From NCBI GenBank assembly GCA_016795485.1, contig JAEUHM010000039.1:1-50395 (forward strand): a stretch of 50,395 bases of DNA, written 5' to 3'. Of this stretch, positions 10,301 to 16,939 are shown in pieces. How positions within the stretch are numbered: the stretch's first letter is position 1; each line of letters starts with the position of its first letter. Below the pieces are notes generated by a model. It did no database searches, was not told where the DNA came from, and saw nothing but the letters and a program-made list of their open reading frames with translations. Source of the DNA: Verrucomicrobiaceae bacterium. Lineage in GTDB: Bacteria; Verrucomicrobiota; Verrucomicrobiia; Verrucomicrobiales; Verrucomicrobiaceae. The position numbers and the translations under genes are program-made.

Positions 10301-12255
10301 CCCAAGGTGAGCTGAGTAAGACCATTACCGTGACATTGATTCCAAAAACTGGGACCACGGTGCCAAACAAGCGGTTCATCGTCATGTTGAGTGCTCCAGA
10401 AGGAGGAACGATGATTGATGGATCACCTTCCGCAGAGGTTCAGATCCTCGCCAACGATACGACCAAGCCAACACTGACGGTGACGGCCCCAGGCAGCACC
10501 ACAACACAGATCAACACCATTAGCCCCTATTTGGTGACTGGTAGAACGGGTGACGCCAGAGGTGTGGATAGAGTCGAAGTGAGCTTGAACGGAGATGCCC
10601 CAGTGAGTGCCGTCTTAGGAGCCGCCACGCTTCCCACCAGCGTGCCCTGGAGCCTCGCAATCGCGCCAATTGAGGGCTTGAACATTCTCACCGTGACCGC
10701 CTTTGACTTGCGTGGCAACTCCACCTCGGTCACTCGCCAGTTCACCTTCACTAGGCGATACACTGTCACCGTGACGCGCTTAGTGCCAGCCGAAGCCCTC
10801 TCACCAGATGACGCAGGCACGGTGGTGCTCAACTCGACCCCTGGCACCTTCTCTGTGCTCACGCCAGCCCGGCAGGCAGTCCAGTCCGCCACAGTTACTC
10901 CCGGATCGCCAGTCACCCTCACGGCCAGACCTACTGCGGGCCATCTCTTCTCCCATTGGGAAGGCTTGCCAGTACCCGCTACAATTGCAGCCACCAAGGC
11001 AACCTTTTCGATGCCTGCCCAGAATGTAAGCGACATCAAGGCAGTGTTCGTGAAGAACACCCTCACAACCTTTGGCACAACCATCTCGTTCCGTGGTCTG
11101 ATGACTCCCGAGGACGGGACGCCGCCAAGCAATCAGTCCTACGGCTCCATCTTCTCTACCATCGTGTCCTCCAGCGGTGCGATAAGTGGTAAACTGCTCG
11201 TGGGTGGTGTCTCTGTGTCATTCACAGGCGTGGTATTGGCAGATGGCAGTGTGTGGTTAAAGAATACACTGGGCGAACTAGAGCGCTCCTTTGTCATCCC
11301 TGACGGACGAAACATCGAGCTCGCCTTCACAGGCTCAGCACTCGACTTCACCGTGTCAGATGCCTCCACTGCATCATCAGGGACCGCACTTCCCGCTCTC
11401 TACAAGGCCACTGCCCCTGTCTCTGCTACTGCCAGTGATCTGCTCAACCAAGCGAGCACATCAGGAGGCCCTATCGACCAAGGCTTATATACCATTGCCC
11501 TACCAGCCCAGGTACAACCGAGCCGCCCTGTAAGCGAGTATCCTCAGGGGACTGGATACGGACGCATCTTGCTCAAGGACGATGGCACCTACACCGCTTC
11601 CGGCGTTCTCGCTGATGGCACTAGCTTCACCGGCTCAAGCTTCCTTGTCGCAGGCAACCACACTCCATTGCATGCACAGCTATTCAGACCAGGAAGCACG
11701 ACTCGTGACCAGGGTGCCAGCTTGCTCGGCAATATCGTGTTCGACACCACTCAAGCAGATACCGACGTCAGTGCTAACGACATGGTGTGGATACGCCCTG
11801 AGGTGCCTGAGGTCATTGGGACCACCGCCAGTGCTATTGACACCCAAGTCTACACAGCAGGCTGGCCAGACGGCATCACCGTTGGTCTCGTGGGTGCCAA
11901 ATACAACAAAGCGCTACCCCCTCAAGTAAACCTCGATTTTGGACCTGGTTCTTTGCTGTTCTCCGATGGCAAGCTAACAACAGACATCGTATTCACTAAC
12001 TTTAGCATCATTGGCAGTGTCGCGGCTAAGAGTCCGACCACAGACCGTAGGTATAGTCTGACAGTCACGAAAAGCACCGGGGTCATGACTGGAAGCTTCA
12101 CTCCCAACTGGACCAGCCCTAACACCAGACTGCCAGCCTTTAGCGGTGTCATCATCACCAAAGGCGCCAACAAAGGAGGCTGGGGTTACTTCATCAGCAA
12201 CCGCACGGGCGATCTAGATCCAGAAAGTGGTGCAGTCACTCTCGGGGCACGATGA
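1..12255 (+). CDS. Giant multi-domain surface/secreted protein (5' partial)
   Basis: The frame is open from base 1, so the true start is upstream; the TTG at 25 is not a start. At least 4084 residues are encoded. The order is: Asn/Gly/Thr-rich beta-helix-like repeats (1-1800); three cadherin-like repeats (about 1825-2730) with VSENL/VAENL openings and QxFVIxVTD ends; further Ig-like modules (2730-3600); Calx-beta-like modules (3600-4550); a CARDB-type module (about 4535-4880); a Cys-containing region (6540-7300, with CDC, CC and CGG clusters); a putative-Ig module (9160-9460); another Calx-beta (10090-10470); an InlB-B-like repeat ending in FSMPAQNVSDIKAVF (10760-11060); and a C-terminal module shared with the next gene. 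This is typical of verrucomicrobial cell-surface adhesins or matrix proteins; no catalytic domain was recognised. The next gene starts 50 bases downstream on the same strand, so co-transcription is possible. The adhesion role is inferred; the architecture is seen. Confidence 0.9.
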   Translation, partial: TVEVRTGTLAFNGGGSSSGAFQLSTGTVLQFGGSSHTVSSAASFTVPAGATVRFSGGSTTINTGNYNLAGLTQVNGGGVYFNADTSTASLTVSSGELGGSAVVTAASTTWSGGTLTGTGRLEVTDNLIMNGTDRTMRGGRVVKSNTAATWSGGTINAAEGAVFNNAGTFTATNNNTFFKNGIFGNDPQFNNTGTFIKDVGTGVTLFSNNTGYGTPQFNNSGIVEVRTGTLALDGVGTHAAGQFSLLSGAVLRLGGGQTFTGTSAISGAGTTQITGTTAVGTGAVLNVSSPLTITGTVTGAGLVNASGGTSWTAGTLTGGGTVSVTGVLTLSGGDRVLAGGKVLNNADTATWSAGQINSGEGAVFNNNGTLTNTFNGTYIKNGMFGVDPRFNNTGTFIKDGGTGATTFSHDIGYGPTIFNNTGTVEVRTGTLAFNGSFSQTQGKLVLNGGQLSRNGTFSVTGGKIQGQGTLTGGVSASGGSVSIEPGIGSTSGLLAITGDLTLTGGSKLALDVGGLTPGSEHDQLTEGGSTALSLAGCTLELGLLGAYYPTVTDTFVVVDSHATITGVFGNVPNGGRINTTDGKGSFKVNYGSASSFSDKTQVILSEFFRFTPTELSLSSMQVSENLAAGANVGTFTVTDETPGATHTFALVSGTGDTDNGHFQITGSQLLTTSQFDFETKNAYSIRVRVTSSSGELLEQTFVIQVTDVANPASLALSGNTVAENLPSGTVVGTLSATDQTPGGQLTYSLVSGSGSTNNARFSINGDALQTSQVLDFETMSAPQSVRVRVTDETGEFSEAVFAVNVINQGPTSLSLSAATVAEGLPVGTPVGTLSAEITPVGTAVAFFSKVSGAGSTDNNSFSVDGTTLRTLAVLDHEAAATRSIRLRVTDANGEVLEQVFVITVTNENDKPVISNIADVTVQLGAEPPVTNFTVRDDDSPAGDLVVTATSSNQAVVPDAGLLLGGTDGNRSLTITPVTGAAGNSTITVTVSDGTLSASDTFVFAINDQPVIGNLRFNGTALTPTLAISSSGQVTVDATDNQGVTRVEFFYALSGNAKTRFAVDSNAGDGFGAKMSVSQLPDGTYEVSATAFDAAGGSATTAGGVILTLVAPSAPVVSAPANGLRTELSSVNVVGTADPEARVRIVRGTEVLAGPTPPSANGSFSFPVSLMEGANELTVIASNRAGDSPEVSRSVEYIREFPQLSVTIQPATVTEGSVQTGAVSISPVQTSDVTVTLTSNRPSRVSVPASVVIPANESQVNFSINGIQNDVLEPIVQARVSAGGAFLKAGFKDIQVLDDDWPVLALQLEGTFVRENDGAQATFLRVSRDVARGFAQTVFLSSSLPSAAVLPPSVIIPANETTIRIPVTAVDDTVEDGAQNTVLRAWVIESATQTIVSESPPVTLEVQDDEGPTLQLLVSPTVLHEGGSFTGGGEVRLPALRAQDTTVTLAASPEGLLTLPESVLIPAGQISAVFNLTVPSTAENEGPRPVRLTCSTAGVTSGVKGVIITDVPMADLVPTLTQVPESGQSSASVAVVFRVENQGTVAVNKSQVYRMWLSRDRALGDDSLAARVFTTETLAAGGNIERTETIRLPQAEGDFYVIVEADGDSNVEEASEANNIYTSLEPITVSAGYSVVANVDGSFFPAGQAITITGQATRTDSQPADRVPVKIRVTVNGAHRELLATTTANGSFSTTFTPLAGECGNYTIAAAHPAASFGESQDSFSIVAIKPVSVPEVSFDDGDSSTATILLTNPAGLPLHNLVASLETLLPGVTVNLSLPPGAVLDGSARVPLTIEVIGDPGVSGVRNLVINITTAEGITLRINVRVTIHPLRPQLTFTPNRISQSVLRGSQKTATIDLDNTGRAESGDLQVLLPDLAMLSLATPQLIPSIPPGGKAQINLLITPPANAPLTVTNGQILLHSAESGTMSIPFDIRVTSDSRGDLTVEVTDEFTYFSAEQPMVEGARVRLRDSITGQEVAPPQVTTATGTVVFTQLNEGYYELEITEPKHASYISDVLVQPGPDNKQTIFITREMVSYQWTVKEAEVQDRYEITVKTTFETNVPAPVVTATPGQVDLKRLVAVGDEMQVNFVIENHGLIAAEHAVLRFANHPWYVIEPLVPEIGRIPAKTALTIPTIIRRVGPVPAGLAALSRSLATGRPEDQAAASSENEQVPCTLSGEVAYDYECANLNVPKNIPIAFSNVDGNCTGGLGTDFGTLFFPKSEPLPGRASSTAPGRPGFSPVSFSLPTPCDCTPTEFQKDGELDLGPLTAAIKKGLGKALPPPLTLGNVEVKLEGDVKVTVCCPLSAGLEGTGKISITVEIIIGSSLPEIDPEFEMPDWAEVEFEASGFAGAKITLTGSGEAKLIKPCGGEVQICGTLAVGGGLSLGGEFDAAVTLTEKNTGLEFEGNVRAAALLNGSVSASAQYCTGQPVKAYASASIGYELTLRGEVAHGEDKRQIGFSFPKTITAGDTPPEEAEAASNLLASGKSRPLLGTSNNLAGDEELVVVPLVPAHYPGVGTEPMPVRPIAETDAELIALARLPTGQSGVCAQVKMQLKQDLVLTRQGFEAELQLTNNQPDETLTDVGFTVDIRDSNGQPASDRFQLRAPDVAGFTNITGTGTLGPLATGVSRWILVPNDDAAPTVETTYFVGGQISYSEHGRLLTVPVVGVPIKVRPNAALKVSYFHQRDVFGDDPHTDFIEPAEPFYLGVMVHNDGFGEARNVKLTSGQPVIVDNEKGLLVAFQQETASVNGAAVAPGSTLDFGTIAAHSRSVGLFGMRGSLLGLFNDYDATFEHLDGNGDPRLSLLKSVEIHEMNHLVRAARSGDDSLPDFLTNDIADHADLPDTLHHSTGAVEAVELVASSSTGATPTPSSPSTTLNVVIPANKWGYLRIADPSAGTMRLVGVSRSDGVNLEVGTNVWITHRTMPGLAQQAIAEDILHLLDFGGSGHYVLTYAPLAADTIPPSSQVAALPANSASLIPVTWSGSDNQVLAGFDIFVSDNGGPFTLWRERTTLRGASYLGTQGHSYAFFSVAVDEAGNREPVPSNPDATTAVTITNAAPVITGLDQIHVLEGDVLSVQIAAQDTNGPLLYELVSGAPAGMTISQSGEISWATGESHGGRSYPVEVRVTDRGLPPTSSVEAFEIIVDENNTAPVPNVVPDIFLTAGDTRVIGLTATDTDLPQQELTWELANGPIPGLTLDPATGLMSLVTLPSPTARTVTAIASVRDNFDPPATATVSVTFFVAAGGGSTVTTSPVNGAPTLALIPNPAPIPLNSAARTIQLEGISAGPPGEVQAISVTAVSSNPDLIPNPTVQYTSPGSTGSITYTPIEGVHGTAEITVIVTDDGGTANGGINTVQRTFTVVVEDTVPFLSFSKAIYKVNQGATSVDVTITRTGNLSATSVTLNTADGTTSTVPPFAAAVAGTDYQTVSDIVAFAQGELSKTITVTLIPKTGTTVPNKRFIVMLSAPEGGTMIDGSPSAEVQILANDTTKPTLTVTAPGSTTTQINTISPYLVTGRTGDARGVDRVEVSLNGDAPVSAVLGAATLPTSVPWSLAIAPIEGLNILTVTAFDLRGNSTSVTRQFTFTRRYTVTVTRLVPAEALSPDDAGTVVLNSTPGTFSVLTPARQAVQSATVTPGSPVTLTARPTAGHLFSHWEGLPVPATIAATKATFSMPAQNVSDIKAVFVKNTLTTFGTTISFRGLMTPEDGTPPSNQSYGSIFSTIVSSSGAISGKLLVGGVSVSFTGVVLADGSVWLKNTLGELERSFVIPDGRNIELAFTGSALDFTVSDASTASSGTALPALYKATAPVSATASDLLNQASTSGGPIDQGLYTIALPAQVQPSRPVSEYPQGTGYGRILLKDDGTYTASGVLADGTSFTGSSFLVAGNHTPLHAQLFRPGSTTRDQGASLLGNIVFDTTQADTDVSANDMVWIRPEVPEVIGTTASAIDTQVYTAGWPDGITVGLVGAKYNKALPPQVNLDFGPGSLLFSDGKLTTDIVFTNFSIIGSVAAKSPTTDRRYSLTVTKSTGVMTGSFTPNWTSPNTRLPAFSGVIITKGANKGGWGYFISNRTGDLDPESGAVTLGAR

Positions 12256-12277
12256 TGAATGGTCCGCGTTGCACAAC

Positions 12278-12295
12278 CCCTAGCGATTGCTAGGG
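12278..12295. promoter_or_regulatory. Perfect hairpin in the gap between the two giant genes
   Basis: CCCTAGC (12278-12284) and GCTAGGG (12289-12295) are perfect inverted complements around a GATT loop. The hairpin ends ten bases before the ATG at 12306 and has no T-tract. It could be an attenuating or mRNA-stabilising stem in the gap, or could cover the ribosome landing site of the second gene. It is not a classic intrinsic terminator. Confidence 0.5.
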
Positions 12296-12305
12296 TCAGC
12301 CTTCC

Positions 12306-15300
12306 ATGAAGGCCCTGTTTTTCCCCCTGCTTGTTCTTTTTTTCTGTTCCGGATTGAGCCGCATCCACGCTGCTCCTGCGTTTGAGACGCTGTACAGTCC
12401 AAGCGGCCAGCTTTATGGCTATCAGCATGGGGTGGTGCGTCTTTCGTCAGGGGTTTATTATGGAACAGCCACTTATGGAGGCACGGGAGGTGCGGGGAGT
12501 TTGTTTTCGGTCAATCGCACCACTCAGGCCGTGCAGGAAGTGGCTAACTTTGCTGCCTTGAAGGCAAGGCTTCCACGCCAACGCTTTGGGTTGGCTGTAG
12601 ATGGCAGTGATAACATCTACGGTGTGCTGGAGGCTCAAGATGGCACGCCTGTAGTGTGGAAATGGTCTGTGGCGGGAGGCCTGGTGGAACTGGGCAAAGT
12701 GCTAGACGCCAACGCGCCTACATCACCTCGTGGAGGAGTAGTGTGGGATGCTGCTACGTCCACCCTGTGGGGAGTGTGCGAGTACGGTGGTGCTGACGGG
12801 GAAGGCGTGTTGTGGAAATGGACTTCTGGCGGCGGCGTGGTCATTGAGAAGTCATTCTCCAACGCCGATCCTAGCGAAGTGGGCACTCGTCCCACCTTGC
12901 TCGTGATGGTGGCCGGAGAGTTGCATGGGGTCTGCGTCACTTTTGACTCTCTTACCTTTCAGGAGGCGAGCGTGCTGTGGAAGCGTTCGCCATCTGGCGA
13001 TTTCTCCACGGTCCGCACATTTGATAACATCACTGAGGGCTACCTAGTTCATCAATTGATCGACTTTGGTGGCAGTATTGCTGGTTTCTTGAGCGACGAC
13101 CCAGGTGGCTACAGTGGTTTAAGCATCTTTCAACTCACTGGTAGCACACTGAGGAACGTGGGGCCATTAACAGAAACTGAGTTCGATGTTTATTTCAATC
13201 TGGGCACTTTCAACTCCTCACCCGCGGTTTATGTGACCACTCAGAATCGAGTCATGGCATTCACTGCTACTACGTTTCACCCAAAGGTGGCAGAGTTCGG
13301 CGGTGCTGATCTGGGTTACGCTTATGGTCAGCCCGTGATGGATGCAGATGGACTGCACGGAATGACCTTTGAATCCGAGTTCTGGACTCTGCCGCCGGGA
13401 GGCACTTCCATCGTGAAGGACTTGGAGGTGTTTGACGACATGAGCCTCAGAGCCGACTTCTCTGCACCTGCGGTAGCACCCAATGGTGACGTGATTTTCA
13501 TGGAAGAGGCAGGTCTGAATATCGCGCGTTGGAGTCCAGCGAGTGGGCAGGTAGATTCTCTGGGTGAAGCATTCCGCCTTGGCAGCTACCTAACGGCTAC
13601 TGGCACTGCTGTGGATTATGCGGGCAATGCATATGGTACGACGTACTTCTCTTCCAAGCTCTGGAGAAGGGACACCGCTGGTGTTCTCAAGTCGTTCGCT
13701 CTCCCCACGTCTGTCGGTGAGTCATTTGGTAACCTTCTGGCCACTCCGGGCGGGGTGATCTTCGGCCAGGGGAGTAAATATGACTTCTCAAACTTCGTTA
13801 GTGTTGCCACGTTGTGGAAGTTCAGCGGCACATCCGTAAGTCTGGCTGCAACACTACCGGTTGGCTCCATTGGCGGCTATCCGACCGGCCAGATCGCTCT
13901 TGGGCCAGACGGAGCCATATACGGTACCAATGCTGGATACGATGATGGAACAACCAGCACAACAGTGCCTAGCCGATTGTGGAAGTGGGACGGCGTAAGG
14001 GCACCGTTTGCCCTTCATGACTTCCCTGCAAACATCGTGTGTGCCACCGGGTTGGCTGTAGGGGCAACAGGAACCGTCTACGGCATGACTACCAATGGTG
14101 ATCTTTGGGAGTTCACACCTGGAGGCAGTTCATCTATACTTTCCGCCTATAGTCCTGCAGTTGGCAAATCCACGAGCTACCAAGGTGAGGAGAAAGGCTG
14201 CGGTCTCGTGCTAACCAAAACCGGCAAGCTCTACGGCATCACCTCTTCCGGCGGCTCGGATGATGCGGGTACACTTTGGGTGTTAGACACTACAGCTCCG
14301 AGTCCCACCCGCACCGTGGTGCATAACTTCTTGTGGGCCCAGTTCACCGGTCGCAGTGTGGTCAATCTCACCGAGGGGCCAGATGGCATGATCTACGGTG
14401 TGGGCACCAATGCTCTCTGGCGCTACGGAGAGGCTCCTGCTGTGCAGGCACCTGCTGCATTCACCGGTGGCATCACCAACCTCGCAGCCACAACTGCACA
14501 ACTTCATGGCAATGCCAACGCCCGTGGCTCAAGCAATGCAGTGGCCGGCTTTGACTACGGTCTGTCAGCCACAGCTTTGACCAATATCGCGGCTACAGGC
14601 GGCGGCAGCGTGTCCGGGACCACTCCGCAAACCATCACCACCGCACTGACCGGACTACTGCCCAACAAGACGTATTTCTACCGTAGCAGAGTCACCTCAG
14701 ACCAAGGCACCGTGCTGGGAGAACTGAAGAGCTTCAAGACCACAGCGCCTACACTGCCAGTGGCCAAAACCACACCCGCCACTTCCATCACCGTCACCGG
14801 AGCCACACTCAACGGCAGCGGCAATGCCAAGAACACCACCACACCCGCAGCGGCCACTTTTGTCTATGGCTGGAGTGCAACAACGATGACTCAGACCGCT
14901 GTCGCCACACCCGGCACCGTCATGGGCACCAAGGACACAGTTCTGAGCGCGGCAGTCACAGGCTTGGCACCACACACGAAATATTTTTATCAAACCCAGG
15001 TCTCTGGTCCACTCGGCAGTGCCAAGGGAGCCGTGCTCAACTTCACCACTGGCAATACTCCACCCACGGCCACTGCGGACACGATAGGCGTGCCTCCCGG
15101 CAGCACCATCGTCCTCCCGCTACTGGCAAATGATGGAGATGCAGACGGTGATACGCTCTCCGTGCTGAGCTTCACAGCGCCCGGTACTGCTGTGGGCACT
15201 TTGAAAAAGGTTCCTGGCGGACTGAGCATCACTACTGCTGCAGGTTTCACCTCGGGAAGCTTCAACTATACGGTGACGGATGGTTATGGCGGCACCTCTA

Positions 15301-16922
15301 CCGCTACAGTCACGCTTAACAACGCTACGGCATCCGTCTTCCCCACACTAAGCTTCCCAGCAACAGGAGGCATACAAAATCTGGCGGTAAACACCAGCGG
15401 CTTGTGGTCCGGTTCGGAATCGTCGCCATGGCTGTCATTTCTACCAGGGTCCGAGAGCGGCAATGGTTTTGCCATCATACAACTGACCGCTCTGCCGAAT
15501 ACATCTGCTACTCAACGCACTACTATCATCAAGGTAGGCGGAGCTAGTGTGACTGTGAATCAAAATGGAGTCAATGCGCCCAGCTTTGGCATGTTAGGTG
15601 CCATACCGCCTGCCCTCGTAAGCACTCCGTTCTTGATGAGTCTGCCCATCAACAACGCACCCGTCACCTACAGCGCAACGGGCCTACCGAAGGGCTTGAA
15701 AATCAATCCAGCGACCAACGTCATCGAGGGCTCGCCAGAAGGAGCCACTGTGACGCCCGCTGACGTCACCATCACTGCCAAGAACGCCGCTGGCACCACC
15801 ATCCCGCCCCTCACCTTCCAACTCAGTGTGGCCCCACTGCCCAGCCACATCGCCGGAAACTGGACGGGCCTGCTCGGACGTGCCCCAGCCAATAGCAACC
15901 TCGGCGGCATCCTCACCATGACCGTGTCGCTGACTGGCAACGTCTCCGGCAGCATCACCAGCGGCTTGGAGAGTCGTTCGTTCACCTCCCGCTTCATCGG
16001 AGGTCAGCCCGGCATGGCTGGATTTCTCGACATGATCATCCAGAAGAAAAACAGCCCCGACTGGCGACTGCGTATCTGGATTGATCAAACAACGACCAAT
16101 CAATTTACCGCCACTCTGCAAATCAACTCAGGAACGACGGATTTCATCTATGGCTATCGGGATGAAACAAACACCGCCACACTCAACAGCTACGTCACCA
16201 CCAACTTCAATGTGGTCATGACACGCATCCTAGCAGCAACCGCCACGGAACCCCGAGGCCACGGCCTGCTCCGCCTCACCGCCACCAACAAGGGAGCCTT
16301 CAACTGGAAAGGCAAAGCCCCGGACGGCACGCCACTCACTGGCTCATTCAAGGCACTCACCGGAGGCTGGCACATCCTGCGCCTGGTAGCCCCTGATGGC
16401 AAGGCCTCCCTCCAAGGCCAAGTCATTATTCAGGCCACCAATCCCAACGCCGACACCATCAACGGCACGGTCAGCTACCAACGCAATCCCAGTACGGGCA
16501 GAGTGTATCCCGCAGGCTTCCCGGATCAGGCTTACAACTTGCAAGGCAGACAATACCAGGCACCCACCGCAGGGAACCTCATCATGGGCCTCTCCACAGC
16601 CGCAGGAAACAACGCCTTCCTTGATCTGACCCACCCCGCCGTAATCAACCTCTCACAGGCACTTCGAGTCAACGTCACCGGCCTGCCTGTGATCGCCGTC
16701 AATCCCAAGCTCATCAAGTTCACCAAACTCAACACCGCCACCGGAGAACTAGCAGGCACCTTCCGCCTCATCAGCGCCGGCCTGGACCGCACTGCCAACT
16801 TCGAGTGCCTCATCCGCGGCACCCAAGCCCCCGGACAGTTCATCATCAACGATCTGCCAGTAGCTGGCCAAACGCTGAGCACCTCACCGCTGATTTCCGG
16901 CACAGCGTTGCTGAGACAATAG
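12306..16922 (+). CDS. Secreted GloVer-repeat protein with Fn3/BACON/Ig modules
   Basis: This is a 1538-residue exported protein. The N-terminus MKALFFPLLVLFFCSGLSR is a clear signal peptide, cleaved near HAA-PAF. Residues about 30-705 carry repeated YG..YGG...GTLW-type segments (for example GKLYGITSSGGSDDAGTLW) typical of the Gloeobacter/Verrucomicrobia 'GloVer' tandem repeat. Two fibronectin-III-like modules with 'TAQLHGNANARG' / 'GATLNGSGNAKN' and 'FYRSRVTSDQGTVLGELKSF' signatures follow (about 708-915). Next come a cadherin-like tail module opening with PPTATADTIGVPPGS (about 916-1005), a BACON-like domain (about 1008-1088), a putative-Ig domain (about 1090-1180), and a C-terminal module related to that of the upstream giant protein. 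A surface or matrix role is inferred; no enzyme motif was seen. The last gene of this strand block, it converges on leuS with 17 bases between stops. Confidence 0.88.
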   Translation: MKALFFPLLVLFFCSGLSRIHAAPAFETLYSPSGQLYGYQHGVVRLSSGVYYGTATYGGTGGAGSLFSVNRTTQAVQEVANFAALKARLPRQRFGLAVDGSDNIYGVLEAQDGTPVVWKWSVAGGLVELGKVLDANAPTSPRGGVVWDAATSTLWGVCEYGGADGEGVLWKWTSGGGVVIEKSFSNADPSEVGTRPTLLVMVAGELHGVCVTFDSLTFQEASVLWKRSPSGDFSTVRTFDNITEGYLVHQLIDFGGSIAGFLSDDPGGYSGLSIFQLTGSTLRNVGPLTETEFDVYFNLGTFNSSPAVYVTTQNRVMAFTATTFHPKVAEFGGADLGYAYGQPVMDADGLHGMTFESEFWTLPPGGTSIVKDLEVFDDMSLRADFSAPAVAPNGDVIFMEEAGLNIARWSPASGQVDSLGEAFRLGSYLTATGTAVDYAGNAYGTTYFSSKLWRRDTAGVLKSFALPTSVGESFGNLLATPGGVIFGQGSKYDFSNFVSVATLWKFSGTSVSLAATLPVGSIGGYPTGQIALGPDGAIYGTNAGYDDGTTSTTVPSRLWKWDGVRAPFALHDFPANIVCATGLAVGATGTVYGMTTNGDLWEFTPGGSSSILSAYSPAVGKSTSYQGEEKGCGLVLTKTGKLYGITSSGGSDDAGTLWVLDTTAPSPTRTVVHNFLWAQFTGRSVVNLTEGPDGMIYGVGTNALWRYGEAPAVQAPAAFTGGITNLAATTAQLHGNANARGSSNAVAGFDYGLSATALTNIAATGGGSVSGTTPQTITTALTGLLPNKTYFYRSRVTSDQGTVLGELKSFKTTAPTLPVAKTTPATSITVTGATLNGSGNAKNTTTPAAATFVYGWSATTMTQTAVATPGTVMGTKDTVLSAAVTGLAPHTKYFYQTQVSGPLGSAKGAVLNFTTGNTPPTATADTIGVPPGSTIVLPLLANDGDADGDTLSVLSFTAPGTAVGTLKKVPGGLSITTAAGFTSGSFNYTVTDGYGGTSTATVTLNNATASVFPTLSFPATGGIQNLAVNTSGLWSGSESSPWLSFLPGSESGNGFAIIQLTALPNTSATQRTTIIKVGGASVTVNQNGVNAPSFGMLGAIPPALVSTPFLMSLPINNAPVTYSATGLPKGLKINPATNVIEGSPEGATVTPADVTITAKNAAGTTIPPLTFQLSVAPLPSHIAGNWTGLLGRAPANSNLGGILTMTVSLTGNVSGSITSGLESRSFTSRFIGGQPGMAGFLDMIIQKKNSPDWRLRIWIDQTTTNQFTATLQINSGTTDFIYGYRDETNTATLNSYVTTNFNVVMTRILAATATEPRGHGLLRLTATNKGAFNWKGKAPDGTPLTGSFKALTGGWHILRLVAPDGKASLQGQVIIQATNPNADTINGTVSYQRNPSTGRVYPAGFPDQAYNLQGRQYQAPTAGNLIMGLSTAAGNNAFLDLTHPAVINLSQALRVNVTGLPVIAVNPKLIKFTKLNTATGELAGTFRLISAGLDRTANFECLIRGTQAPGQFIINDLPVAGQTLSTSPLISGTALLRQ

Positions 16923-16939
16923 TTCGATCTAAGCGCGAC

